From positions 62,001-126,000 of the IMG/VR virus record IMGVR_UViG_3300049847_000494: a stretch of DNA of 64,000 bases. One strand, written 5' to 3'. A model generated the notes under the pieces. That model was not told where the DNA came from. It saw nothing but the letters and a program-made list of their open reading frames with translations, and did not search any database. The DNA is from a virus. Below are positions 28,104 through 37,181 of the stretch, piece after piece (position 1 is the first letter of the stretch; every line of letters starts with the position of its first letter). The translations under genes were made by a program, and so were the position numbers.

Positions 28104-28432
28104 TAGCTAAACTCAACACCGAAAATATTAAAAGAAACAGTAGCTGTATCAGAATACACATTTAAAACATCAGTAGCTGCTAAAGTGATCCCTAAGGTAA
28201 AAGCTGACATACTGGTTTTAAGTATAGGTACATCATATAGTATGTACTGTTTTTGAGACAAAGCAGCGCCTGCTACAGCAATAGATATACGACATTTTAT
28301 TGTCGCATTTGTTGGATTACACACAGTAATAGTAGATATAGTAGTTGAAGTACTAGCAGGTACAGTATAAATTGCGGTTAGCGTAGCGGCTGCTGGAGCA
28401 GACTGCGCTAAAACTTTGAAAACTTCAGCCAC
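28103..28432 (-). CDS. Small beta-rich virion protein, 109 aa
   Basis: The sequence pattern (LTAIYTVPASTSTTISTITVCN, then QKQYILYDVPILKTSMSAFT) matches a common small phage tail-associated jelly-roll-like protein of unknown exact role. It is adjacent to the giant fibre gene, overlapping its start by one base (ATG/TAA junction at 28103). Likely a fibre accessory or decoration protein. Confidence 0.55.
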   Translation of the reverse strand: MAEVFKVLAQSAPAAATLTAIYTVPASTSTTISTITVCNPTNATIKCRISIAVAGAALSQKQYILYDVPILKTSMSAFTLGITLAATDVLNVYSDTATVSFNIFGVEFS

Positions 28433-28891
28433 CTAAGACCCCATTAGTAAAAAATGTCGACGATAAGCTCTATCACCCAACTTAGAATCAATATCTTTTA
28501 AAAGAGCTTGAACAGTTAAACCAGTAACCTGTGTGAATGTAGTTGAATCTACACCAACTCTTAGTGCCCCAGCTTTATTTTTAAAGCCAGCACTACCACC
28601 TGTTGATGTAGCTATAGGAGTAGAAACGGTAAAAGTCTGATCTGTAACTATAGAGGCTACTGTATATGTACCATCTGCGCCGCCTGTAGTACCTGAAATA
28701 ACTACTATGTCACCAACTTCAATAGGATCATCACCATAAATTATACTAAAAGACCCGTTTACTGTTACCAGGTTTGTACCTGTTGTAGTAGAGACTAATG
28801 TAATACCAGTACGATAAAAAGCTGATCCTGTAGAAGCTAACTCAATAGCATCTACAAGGTCTATGTCTTTTATATCATCTTTAGTAATCAT
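28433..28891 (-). CDS. Virion protein candidate, 152 aa
   Basis: A compact strand-rich centre, EVGDIVVISGTTGGADGTYT, is flanked by short helices; it resembles small Ig-like or SH3-like modules used in fibres. A similar segment occurs near the N-terminus of the 730-aa protein (ITIVGATTGANDGSFLIS), suggesting related domains. It is adjacent to a coiled-coil gene. Function by context only. Confidence 0.5.
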   Translation of the reverse strand: MITKDDIKDIDLVDAIELASTGSAFYRTGITLVSTTTGTNLVTVNGSFSIIYGDDPIEVGDIVVISGTTGGADGTYTVASIVTDQTFTVSTPIATSTGGSAGFKNKAGALRVGVDSTTFTQVTGLTVQALLKDIDSKLGDRAYRRHFLLMGS

Positions 28892-28896
28892 TCTAT

Positions 28897-29388
28897 CTAT
28901 TTCTTTTTACTAGATTTAATGAAATTAACACCTGGAGGTAACTTTATATTAGCCTCTGCTTTAGTTGATTCTAAGATTTCAGGAGTAATCACTGTATCAA
29001 CAGCTAAAACTTTTTGTAATTGAGATTTCGTAAAAGATTCTTCAAAATTCTGCTGTGTTGCAGCAAAAGCTTCACGTTCTTCCTTCTCAGCAAGCATACG
29101 TGCTTCTTCAACTAACCTATTATTTTCTTGATTTACAAAAGCTGCTACTATATTAACAAGAAGGTCACCCATATCGTTGCAAGCCTTGACACGACCACGT
29201 TCTTCACCTAACATACTAGTCAAGCGCTCTATTTCAGATAGAGATTTTTGTTTATTACTTTCAATACCATTCAATATTTGAATAAGTTGTTGTTGGAATA
29301 ATTCAGGATTAACTAACCCAAGCCGGGTAGATTCAGTAAGCTGATTCCGTAACTCTATGAGACGCTCTTTATAACTTTTATCTGCCAT
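28897..29388 (-). CDS. Coiled-coil protein, 163 aa
   Basis: The protein is almost entirely helical with heptad-like Leu/Ile spacing (LSEIERLTSMLGEERGRVKA). It ends in a short basic tail. It probably oligomerises. Position between fibre genes suggests a tail assembly chaperone or fibre connector. No family is recognised. Confidence 0.5.
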   Translation of the reverse strand: MADKSYKERLIELRNQLTESTRLGLVNPELFQQQLIQILNGIESNKQKSLSEIERLTSMLGEERGRVKACNDMGDLLVNIVAAFVNQENNRLVEEARMLAEKEEREAFAATQQNFEESFTKSQLQKVLAVDTVITPEILESTKAEANIKLPPGVNFIKSSKKK

Positions 29389-29415
29389 AACATAAGCCTT
29401 TTTAAAATGTAGAAA

Positions 29416-29646
29416 CTATTTTTTAGCTATCTGATTCGCAACAATCAAACAATGCTCACAATAAATCCCATGATGTTTTACATCTAACAAGGAGCCACTG
29501 ACTTTTATAAATCTCATTTTTTGATAAACGTCACCTACCCTTATAACAGAAGCCGCAGTATGTCCTGATTTACACCAAAGATTATTTGGATAAGCTAAAT
29601 CACCAGGATTTATTACAACTTGTGTAAGGGTAGGTTTATAATGCAT
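29416..29646 (-). CDS. Hypothetical protein, 76 aa, with CxxC pair
   Basis: This small protein has NPGDLAYPNNLWCKSGHTAA near the middle and ends with YCEHCLIVANQI. The lone Cys plus CxxC might bind a metal. It starts one base inside the end of the 730-aa gene (ATG at 29646), suggesting coupling. Function unknown. Confidence 0.45.
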   Translation of the reverse strand: MHYKPTLTQVVINPGDLAYPNNLWCKSGHTAASVIRVGDVYQKMRFIKVSGSLLDVKHHGIYCEHCLIVANQIAKK

Positions 29647-31838
29647 TACTGAACAATAAAGTAGTTGATGTGATATTTACTATCAATTTTCTGATAAGGT
29701 GTAAAGCTTGTTGTACTCGTTTCCGCGTAGTTATTATCACCTGTAATAGGTCCTGGATCCCAGAGTAAGCCTCTAACATATAGATAGAGGTTGGCACCGT
29801 TATTCGTACCATCAAGTGTATAAGTATTACCACCAGGTAATGTTCTAGCGACACCAGCGCTATTTTGAGATGTTAGACGTTCAATAACTCGCGTAATATT
29901 TGAAGCTGAAATAGCACTGGATAGTGCTTGCAGGCTTGCCGTTATTGATTGACCATCTGTAAGTATGGATCCTGTGTAATCTCTATTACCAATCTGTGTA
30001 TTAAGAGCGTTGAAAGCTTCGGTGACTGAAGGGGTGGAATCTAAAGTAGAGAAAACATAAAAATTGGTTTTATTAGTTAATCCTGTTAGTGAGGTATCAC
30101 CTGCAGAAGTTCCTAATATAGAGCTGAATGTATAGAGACCTTGTGAAAGACCTGCGTCACCAATTAGGTTATTTACTAAAGTAACTCGACCTGCCGTTTC
30201 CGACATAAGGTCCATACGTTCGCGATAACCATAGTAAAGATCTACTAAGAGTGGCTGTCCTTGTTCCCAAGTATAAGCTATAGATGTAGATAGAGCCGCA
30301 CCTGGTGCTACCTTACGGAAGGCAACAACAACGCTATTAGGTTCTGTCGCACCTGTTGAAATAGTTCGACCATAAATGCGATAACCTGCATGGGTAGTAC
30401 CACCTGACATACCTGTAACTGTAAAATTAGCGTTAGCAACTGTTTCTGTAATAGAAATATTACCAAAAGTGCCAGGTACGTTATTAGTTAGATTAATAAC
30501 AGTAGTACCACCAGACATACCAGTTACGATAAATCCAGCATTAGCTACAGTCTCCGTAATAGTGACGTTACCTGCATAACCAGCAAGGTCATTGACCAAA
30601 CTAACTAAAGCAGCACCGCCGTTAGAAGCTGTAATATTAAGAGTAGGTGCTCCGTTTACAGCAGTTATGATACTATCACGAATGGTATTAGCAGAATCAC
30701 CACCAGTAAATGTCACCGCTCGGAGTGTAGCTGTTTGAACTACGGAAGAGTTGCTATCGAACTCAAAAGTAACAGCAGGATTTACACCATCATTAAGGAC
30801 AAAAGTCTCACCATCAACAATGCCAGCGCCTGATATAGTAGTTATACTACCTGTTGCAGCTACATCCAGACCATTTACAGCTCTAATATTAATAGTAGGT
30901 GAATTAGTTATAGCTGCAATAATAGAAGTACGAATGGTATTAGCAGAATCACCACCCGTAAAGGTCACAGCTCGGAGCGTAGCTGTTTGAACTACGGAAG
31001 AGTTGCTATCGAACTCAAAAGTAACAGCAGGATTTACACCATCATTAAGGACAAAAGTCTCACCATCAATAAACTGTGAGCCTTTTATTATAGAAAGTGT
31101 ACCCGTAGCCTTACCTGACACTAACATTGAGGAGTTAGTATTAGTAGTATCAATAATGTCTACATAAGTAGAATCATGATTTCCTGCATCGTAACCATCA
31201 AATACAGGAACACCTGTAGTATCTACAGCGTCGGAATGAGGCAAATTACCTGTATCTGTAACTAGTTGAGATGTGGTCCCATTAACTAGAACCTGACCAC
31301 GATAAAGTCTTGTATTAACAATAGCTTTAGCGTCTAATGTTTTACCAGCTATATTGCTTAGGTTAGCATCTACGTTAGTACCAACCGCTGTTGGGCGCTG
31401 ATAAGTTGGGATAGCTGTAACGTGTGAGGCTGTCCCTTTAATAAGTTTACGATCTGTACGGGCAAAGTTAATATCATCTTCAAGACTATAAGGATCCCTT
31501 ACTGTATACGTACCAGTGAAAGCTTCAGCTACACCAGCAGCATTTTGATAAGTAATAACAGTACTGCTTGTAAACGCTGATATAAGGAAGGAGCCATCAT
31601 TAGCTCCAGTAGTAGCTCCTACAATAGTAATATAACGACCAACATCCTGTGCTGTGAATGTGGCACCTGCATCTGTTAGCGTCATATCAGGTGCAGTACC
31701 ACCAATAGTATCACCGGTACCAGAGGCAGTTGTTGTACCAAAATTAGAACTTTCGTCTATTAAAGTTCTAGTGTTACTTACATTTATACTTCCCTTTATA
31801 TCAAGCTGTTGATCAAGGGCATTAGGTCTTACTGGCAT
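29646..31838 (-). CDS. Repetitive virion protein, 730 aa, probable fibre or tail surface
   Basis: The protein is beta-rich and Thr/Ser/Gly-rich. Two consecutive modules (about 84 residues each) share GETFVLNDGVNPAVTFEFDS and VQTATLRAVTFTGGDSANT. The second half contains two ITETVAN-VTGMSGGTT units. A non-repeated C-terminal region has SLTGLTNKTNFYVFSTLDST and VIERLTSQNSAGVART. The module resembles repeated domains of phage surface fibres. A 91-bp exact repeat underlies the first pair. Likely a tail fibre or whisker. Confidence 0.55.
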   Translation of the reverse strand: MPVRPNALDQQLDIKGSINVSNTRTLIDESSNFGTTTASGTGDTIGGTAPDMTLTDAGATFTAQDVGRYITIVGATTGANDGSFLISAFTSSTVITYQNAAGVAEAFTGTYTVRDPYSLEDDINFARTDRKLIKGTASHVTAIPTYQRPTAVGTNVDANLSNIAGKTLDAKAIVNTRLYRGQVLVNGTTSQLVTDTGNLPHSDAVDTTGVPVFDGYDAGNHDSTYVDIIDTTNTNSSMLVSGKATGTLSIIKGSQFIDGETFVLNDGVNPAVTFEFDSNSSVVQTATLRAVTFTGGDSANTIRTSIIAAITNSPTINIRAVNGLDVAATGSITTISGAGIVDGETFVLNDGVNPAVTFEFDSNSSVVQTATLRAVTFTGGDSANTIRDSIITAVNGAPTLNITASNGGAALVSLVNDLAGYAGNVTITETVANAGFIVTGMSGGTTVINLTNNVPGTFGNISITETVANANFTVTGMSGGTTHAGYRIYGRTISTGATEPNSVVVAFRKVAPGAALSTSIAYTWEQGQPLLVDLYYGYRERMDLMSETAGRVTLVNNLIGDAGLSQGLYTFSSILGTSAGDTSLTGLTNKTNFYVFSTLDSTPSVTEAFNALNTQIGNRDYTGSILTDGQSITASLQALSSAISASNITRVIERLTSQNSAGVARTLPGGNTYTLDGTNNGANLYLYVRGLLWDPGPITGDNNYAETSTTSFTPYQKIDSKYHINYFIVQ
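30727..31069. repeat. 91-bp exact repeat pair inside the 730-aa gene
   Basis: The 91-bp segment 30727-30817 is identical to 30979-31069, with a period of 252 bp (84 codons). Identity extends with a few mismatches to about 30681. The repeat encodes the GETFVLNDGVNP module. Conversion or recent duplication is implied. Confidence 0.85.
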
Positions 31839-31867
31839 AACTTTCCTTTATGGAAATTATTTTTGTA

Positions 31868-33070
31868 TTAAGCCGGAAGGTAATCAGCTTCTAAGTTTGA
31901 ATAAGAATTAGGTGAGAAGGACAATAAATACACTGAATCATAACCAGTACCTGACCCACCACTTTCAAAAGGGATATACTCGCCACCAGTAACCCCTCCT
32001 GTAAAAGACTGACGTAACTTTCTTCCATTATGATGGACCACAATAGTTTCACCTAATAAACTATCATGTATAAAATTATCAGTAGTAAAAAATAATCTAT
32101 TTATACTATTCTTTATACCAGAAAGCTGTATACCGTATTTTCGAGTTATACCTGTACACAGAGTAACTGTGATAGAACCTAATAAAGCTGATTGACTTCG
32201 GGATATAACCGAGTTACTATCCCGAATAGCATCTATATCACCTGATCCAGCTACTGTATTTGTAGATAGTTTAGAACATTTAGTAGCCGCTATTTCCGCT
32301 ATTTCACCTGCATCTACACGCAACAAATAACCAGTAGATGATGCAGGATTTACTAAAGAGCCCTCTAAAACTAAATCTACTTGACCTGTTGACCCAGATA
32401 CTTTACGGATTAAATCACCCGTAGATAACATGGTAATTTTACTGTTTATAAACTGAACAAAGCTATCTAAAGCACCGGAAACAGTAATTAAAGGGGATGC
32501 ATTATCAAATAATAAGTTAAGATTTATAAATCTTAAGGAATTATTAGCTAATGTAACTCCATTTTCTATTTTTACGGTTGGTTGGCTATTACCTAAACCT
32601 TCTAATATAACACCACTAAAGTCATAAGATCCAGGCGGTATAGAAACAATACCACCTGGAGCTAATGAATCATCAATGATTACAATTCCACCACCATTAG
32701 CAACTAACTGTGGGTATAAAGTTGCCCATGTCGAGAATACAATATTATTAGGGTAAGTAACTAAAGATCCTGGTCTTAGTATAAAAAAACCAGCTGTAGC
32801 TGACCCTGTAGACCCTACTGCATCTGATATGAGACGCTTAATGTCAGCAAGAGTTACATATTCAGCGTCATCATCTTCAATCTCTAATGTATTGAAGACG
32901 TTAAATTCGATTAGACCTTGCTCTTGAAGACTTACTAAAGATGTTCTTAAATTCTCTACTTGCTCAACTTTTACGAAAACAGTCCTAATACCCTCCATAG
33001 GTACTAAACCTAAAACACCATCAAATACAATCCAATCTTTAGTTAGATTTTTTACTCTTAACCAAGGCAT
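31868..33070 (-). CDS. Virion protein with shared N-terminal domain and beta-helix-like body
   Basis: Residues 1-60 form a domain also seen in the next two upstream genes (MPWLRVKNLTKDWIVFDG ... LQEQGLIEFNVF). Residues about 130-250 are spaced like a right-handed beta-helix (YDFSGVILEGLGNSQPTVKI, ANNSLRFINLNLLFDNASPL), typical of tailspikes and polysaccharide-binding fibres. The C-terminus is small and globular. Adjacent paralogous N-termini suggest all three dock on the same part of the virion. Confidence 0.6.
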   Translation of the reverse strand: MPWLRVKNLTKDWIVFDGVLGLVPMEGIRTVFVKVEQVENLRTSLVSLQEQGLIEFNVFNTLEIEDDDAEYVTLADIKRLISDAVGSTGSATAGFFILRPGSLVTYPNNIVFSTWATLYPQLVANGGGIVIIDDSLAPGGIVSIPPGSYDFSGVILEGLGNSQPTVKIENGVTLANNSLRFINLNLLFDNASPLITVSGALDSFVQFINSKITMLSTGDLIRKVSGSTGQVDLVLEGSLVNPASSTGYLLRVDAGEIAEIAATKCSKLSTNTVAGSGDIDAIRDSNSVISRSQSALLGSITVTLCTGITRKYGIQLSGIKNSINRLFFTTDNFIHDSLLGETIVVHHNGRKLRQSFTGGVTGGEYIPFESGGSGTGYDSVYLLSFSPNSYSNLEADYLPA

Positions 33071-33106
33071 TTAAATTGCTTCCAACCTAGCTGGTTAAGT
33101 TTAAAG

Positions 33107-33874
33107 TTACATACTTATTAAAGTGAGCGACCTATAGGTCCCTCTAATAACACCTTCAGAAACTTTCCAATACAATGACAGCTTATCCCCTGCTACTAGT
33201 TCAGTAGATAAAGAAGAATATATGGAAGTTAAAGAGTCATTTATTCGTAACCAGCTCCGTTCTGAATTTTGGTAAATTTTATCGTTAGAATCAGATCCTA
33301 ATCTACCTACTGCGACGTTACCCTTAGATGCAACAGGGCTATAAACACCAATTTCAGCTAAAATCAACCACATACCTGATGAGGGTATAGTAACTTCAGT
33401 ACCATTAATAGGTTCGTAGCTATTCCGAGACATAGAAACAGCATTAGAAGAATCTACACGGAGAATAGTTGCGTTAGGTTTAGTTGCAGCTAAATTAGCA
33501 CTTAGCTTTAAAACTAAAGATTCTAAAACTTCTATTTTAACTTGTAGTGAGGCTTCTAACCCTAATAAACGTGAATCAATTTCTGAAGACGCCGTATCTA
33601 ACTCTGTACGTAAAAGAATAATATCTTCTTTTGACGTATTTGGTAACTCAGGTATTGTTATAGAAGAAATTTCAGTTTTAGAAGAAGGCTTATCATCTTG
33701 ATCTGTATGATACGATATAAGACCTTTAGCCTTCATTAAATCTAGATGGTATTTCAGAGATTCAAAGGTGACCGTTGTAATCTCTAAAACTTGTTTTGCA
33801 TAAGGACCCAAATTAGGAATCCCACCGATGAGAGGGAACTCCCCAGCAGTATTATTAATCAATACTATTCTCAT
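33107..33874 (-). CDS. Virion fibre candidate with coiled coil and TNF/C1q-like tip
   Basis: The N-terminal ~57 residues match the neighbouring genes' domain (VLINNTAGEFPLIGGIPNLG ... MKAKGLISYHT). Residues about 75-140 are a coiled coil. The C-terminal part (VTIPSSGMWLILAEIGVYSP and SSLSTELVAGDKLSLYWKV) has the strand order of TNF/C1q-like jelly-roll heads common in phage fibre tips. It is 255 aa long. Trimerisation is likely. Confidence 0.6.
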   Translation of the reverse strand: MRIVLINNTAGEFPLIGGIPNLGPYAKQVLEITTVTFESLKYHLDLMKAKGLISYHTDQDDKPSSKTEISSITIPELPNTSKEDIILLRTELDTASSEIDSRLLGLEASLQVKIEVLESLVLKLSANLAATKPNATILRVDSSNAVSMSRNSYEPINGTEVTIPSSGMWLILAEIGVYSPVASKGNVAVGRLGSDSNDKIYQNSERSWLRINDSLTSIYSSLSTELVAGDKLSLYWKVSEGVIRGTYRSLTLISM

Positions 33875-33909
33875 TACAGCTCCCTCTTAAAATCTTTTAC
33901 AAGTAAATT

Positions 33910-34320
33910 TTAGCGTCGAGACCTCTTTTTAGGCGTGGAAGTTACAGCATCTAAGGATGCTTCTGTAGAGCTTAGGTCCGAATCAACTACTGGATCAGAT
34001 TCAACTACCGGCTCAACTACCGGCTCAACTACCGGCTCAACTACCGGCTCAACTACCGGCTCAACTACCGGCTCAACTACCGGCTCAACTACCGGCTCAA
34101 CTACCGGCTCAACGGCGACTGATGAAACTTCTGCGATCGTAGAGAGTATGGATACAGATATAAAGCCAGCAGCTTCTAACTTAGATAAATCATTAGATAC
34201 AGCAAGAAAACTTTTATCACTAATAGTTTCTGTTTTTGCTTTACCTGCTCCGATAGAACCAAAAGGGTTAGGTAACGTAAAATTACCACGTGAAAGATTT
34301 ACCACAGTAACTAAAGGCAT
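33910..34320 (-). CDS. Virion-associated protein with PVVE repeat tail, 136 aa
   Basis: The N-terminal domain (residues 1-60) is shared with the two following genes (VTVVNLSRGNFTLPNPFG ... LEAAGFISVSIL). The rest is a nine-unit VEPV tandem repeat and an acidic Ser-rich tail ending in PKKRSRR. The repeat would form a stiff Pro-rich stalk. It looks like an anchor plus stalk with no tip. Length is probably variable between isolates because the repeat is DNA-level exact. Confidence 0.6.
   Translation of the reverse strand: MPLVTVVNLSRGNFTLPNPFGSIGAGKAKTETISDKSFLAVSNDLSKLEAAGFISVSILSTIAEVSSVAVEPVVEPVVEPVVEPVVEPVVEPVVEPVVEPVVEPVVESDPVVDSDLSSTEASLDAVTSTPKKRSRR
34008..34115. repeat. 9 x 12-bp perfect tandem repeat
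   Basis: Nine copies of a 12-bp unit (CCGGCTCAACTA on plus; four codons VEPV on minus) occur at exact 12-bp steps, with first CCGG at 34008 and last at 34104. Repeat slippage changes length by four residues without a frameshift. A degenerate unit precedes it near 33990. Confidence 0.95.
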
Positions 34321-34338
34321 GTTATAGTCTCCTAATTT

Positions 34339-35478
34339 TTAGATTAAACCTATACGAGAAAGTAATGGAAGTATCTGTGAGGATCCGCCTAAGCCTCTAG
34401 AAACAGGTACTACAAGACTTGTCAAACCATAATCATAAGGACGTGTAGCTAAATGACCTACGTTACCTCTACGTAACCAACTTTTCTTAGTTTTAGGTAA
34501 TTCTGTTTTAATATAATCACCTAACTTAGCTATAGCATCATTATAAGTAGCTGTACGATCTACATTTAATGATATAGTCTGACCTGTGAAATCAAACTTA
34601 AGTTCACCTTCAGAAATAAATTGAGCCTGTAATGCCCACCAAGCTGAGGCTGCTATAAGAAATGTATCAAAGCCACCAATAGCAGGAATACTACCAAAAG
34701 CCCAACTTGTAAGCGGTGTGACACTATTTATAATATCTAAACCTCGAAGGAAATACTCATACATATCAGAGTCGCTATAAGCTTGAACATGGCCTTCTTT
34801 TTTCTGAGCTTTATCAATTAGCATACGTAAGGAAGGTTGAAAAAACCAAAAATGGTTTTCAGGTACTCTGATTTGTTGTACAAAGCTTTGAGCTGGTGAA
34901 ATGGGTGTTTCTCGGATTTTCCATGTAGCTATGTATTTTCCAACACCAAGTTCTGAAGTGTCAGCATAATAAGTATTATAACCATCCATAATTATTTTGG
35001 TGGGTATATAAGTCTCTGTTACACCAGAGATATCCATTAAAGATACTGATATCTCAGAAGGTTCTGAGGATAACTTCAGAAATAAGCGCTCAGAAGTATT
35101 ATTTTGAGTTAAATTTGTATAAGCTCTCTCTTCTGATGAAGCCACGACATTATCTATAATAGAAAAAGTAGAAGTTTTATCTACTTGTCTTCCACCAGGT
35201 GTCAGAAAAAACCAATTTATTTTCCAAGCTGTATTACTAGAGGACAACTCAGCATCAGCAGGAACAAACCAATTATATCGATAACGACCTTGACCTAATG
35301 AAGTAGCAACACCTTGCTGTATAATCTCCTCAGAAGGAGAAACAATTGAAACAGCCGGGTAAGAGGAATCAATAGGGATTAGGGGATCACCAGAATCATC
35401 TAAAAATAACTGTTCAAAAACAGTATTAACGCCCCTAACCGCTTTTTGCGGAAAATTTCCCATAACATTAAATAACAC
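34339..35478 (-). CDS. Virion protein candidate, 379 aa
   Basis: An immunoglobulin-like N-terminal half has strand patterns such as YRYNWFVPADAELSS and GGRQVDKTSTFSII, followed by a second similar unit (YIATWKIRETPISPAQSFVQ). The C-terminal half is helical and Trp/Phe-rich (ASAWWALQAQFISEGELKFD). It is the first gene of the minus block, next to the divergent strand switch. Probable tail or neck structural protein; no family is recognised. Confidence 0.5.
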   Translation of the reverse strand: MLFNVMGNFPQKAVRGVNTVFEQLFLDDSGDPLIPIDSSYPAVSIVSPSEEIIQQGVATSLGQGRYRYNWFVPADAELSSSNTAWKINWFFLTPGGRQVDKTSTFSIIDNVVASSEERAYTNLTQNNTSERLFLKLSSEPSEISVSLMDISGVTETYIPTKIIMDGYNTYYADTSELGVGKYIATWKIRETPISPAQSFVQQIRVPENHFWFFQPSLRMLIDKAQKKEGHVQAYSDSDMYEYFLRGLDIINSVTPLTSWAFGSIPAIGGFDTFLIAASAWWALQAQFISEGELKFDFTGQTISLNVDRTATYNDAIAKLGDYIKTELPKTKKSWLRRGNVGHLATRPYDYGLTSLVVPVSRGLGGSSQILPLLSRIGLI

Positions 35479-35518
35479 AATTAAAAAATCACACCATTAA
35501 TACTTATTTAATAACAGG

Positions 35519-36646
35519 ATGCCTATCAAAGGATATAGACCCCCAGATCAAGATAGGGTAACAGCTAATACGTCAGTATTAGAAGATACTGCTATGAGGC
35601 AGGCAAAGGAAGATTTACTACCTATAATTGCCCAAAAGTCTAGAAACGCACTTAACGTAGCCCCTATCTATATAGAATATTTTCAAAGATTAAAATCAGG
35701 TAGACGTTGCTCTTGTTTTGGGGTTGAAACTGATCCTACAGGACTTTGTTTTGTATGCTTCGGAACAGGTGTTGTTGGCGGCTATACTAAAAGAGGAACA
35801 AAAACAGAAGTATTTGATGTTACTTATCCTAATACAGTAGCAGCAAACATACATGCTGATTATAGTAATGCGACAAGACCTGTATACTGGTCATTGGAAC
35901 CTACGTCTGTATATGGTACAATTGAATATAGCATACCTATTAATACAAATATAGGTTTAGTAGATGTTTTAGATATAAAAGATTATCAACCTATAGGTAC
36001 GGAAATCCAATACTATATAAGGTCTAATGAGGAAGCTACTTTCGTAAAACTTACAAGAGCTTCAGCAGAAAGTAGACTTACATCTAGCTTCTTACATTTA
36101 TTTATCGTAATGAAGCGAAAATCGCCAACATCTCCTTTGCCAAAACTACAAAATATAAGATTTTCTTATAAGCTGATCGCTGTAACTACGCTACGTGCTG
36201 ATATACCTCGAATAGGTGAAAGTCTAGCATTAGAAGACTTTGGTATAACACAAACTTTTAGTAATCTTACATTCTTTTTAGATAATACCCTTAAAAACTG
36301 TACAAATGAAGATTTTATAATAAATTTACAAGATAATACAAGATGGAAAATTGTTGAAGTAAAAAATAATAACCCATTGAATATAACATTATCATGGGAT
36401 TTAAACTGTCGCTTGCTTCAAGATTATGAAGCAAGATATAAAGTACCTGAAGGTATTTTAGACTGGAACCCTGGGGATACAAGGTCTATAAAGTCTATAC
36501 AAACAGATAAAGATAGTACGGAGTTTAGGAAATTGAACCCAGGTCACACCAAATTACCAGGGCACCGTGGTGATGCTGTTGCTATTGATCAAACACCTGT
36601 GGAACCTGGCGTATCAAACGTAAGCAGACCTATCAGGGAAGTGTAG
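35519..36646 (+). CDS. Virion protein candidate, 375 aa, with DnaJ-like Cys motif
   Basis: Residues about 63-85 contain CSCFG, then LCFVCFGTG: a CxC plus CxxCxGTG zinc knuckle of the DnaJ/RING-like kind, here in a phage structural context. The rest is beta-rich (TIEYSIPINTNIGLVDVLDI, IQYYIRSNEEATFVKL), with a Pro-rich C-terminus (LNPGHTKLPGHRGDAVAI). It is the first plus-strand gene after the divergent switch. Position and size suggest a head-tail connector or tail protein. Confidence 0.55.
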   Translation: MPIKGYRPPDQDRVTANTSVLEDTAMRQAKEDLLPIIAQKSRNALNVAPIYIEYFQRLKSGRRCSCFGVETDPTGLCFVCFGTGVVGGYTKRGTKTEVFDVTYPNTVAANIHADYSNATRPVYWSLEPTSVYGTIEYSIPINTNIGLVDVLDIKDYQPIGTEIQYYIRSNEEATFVKLTRASAESRLTSSFLHLFIVMKRKSPTSPLPKLQNIRFSYKLIAVTTLRADIPRIGESLALEDFGITQTFSNLTFFLDNTLKNCTNEDFIINLQDNTRWKIVEVKNNNPLNITLSWDLNCRLLQDYEARYKVPEGILDWNPGDTRSIKSIQTDKDSTEFRKLNPGHTKLPGHRGDAVAIDQTPVEPGVSNVSRPIREV

Positions 36647-36647
36647 A

Positions 36648-37181
36648 GTGATAGAAACAGCAACAACTCCAGAGAGTTTTTTCTATGAAGTGTTGCAAGA
36701 TATTTTAAAGTTTAAAAGAATTAATATAGACCCCACAATAGAATACTATTTAGTAAATATTTTAAATCAAGTTACATCTTCTATATTAGACGTTACTCTT
36801 GTAGAGCTTCAAACAGAAGCTTCTAAGCTAAAGAAGGTTGAAGCTTTCCGTGAATTAGGGGACACAGCTTTAGTTAAATCAAGTATATTCAGAGAATATA
36901 ATAAAGTGGATATATCCTATCTTGAGCATATAGGCAGTCAAGCCTATACAACAGCAAGTATTCTTGCCTATCGACAAAGCAACGCCGCATTATTTTTTGA
37001 TTTAGGTAATAAATTTGCGGCATATTCAGAAATCCTAAATAAAGTAACAGAAGAAATTACAATAAAAAGTAATGACCCTCTTGTACTCTATGAGAAATAT
37101 TTAAAAACAAAATCAGAAGTTATACTAAGAAAACTCAATAGTCTTGGAATGATTATAAATATCATTGAGAGTGAGGCTTAA
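36648..37181 (+). CDS. Hypothetical protein, 177 aa, mostly helical
   Basis: This helical, acidic protein begins at GTG 36648, two bases after the upstream stop, with GGGAAG as Shine-Dalgarno. It contains repeated Ala/Leu/Glu helices (LVELQTEASKLKKVEAFREL). Its neighbours look virion-related. It may be a tail completion or assembly protein. Confidence 0.5.
   Translation: MIETATTPESFFYEVLQDILKFKRINIDPTIEYYLVNILNQVTSSILDVTLVELQTEASKLKKVEAFRELGDTALVKSSIFREYNKVDISYLEHIGSQAYTTASILAYRQSNAALFFDLGNKFAAYSEILNKVTEEITIKSNDPLVLYEKYLKTKSEVILRKLNSLGMIINIIESEA

Noticed and set aside
34008-34115. CRISPR-like array
   Set aside because: Units are contiguous 12-bp repeats without spacers and encode protein.
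33935-34327. Plus-strand 130-aa ORF with TGST repeats
   Set aside because: It is the antisense of the PVVE repeat gene. Repeat periodicity of 12 keeps both strands open; no Shine-Dalgarno and no family.
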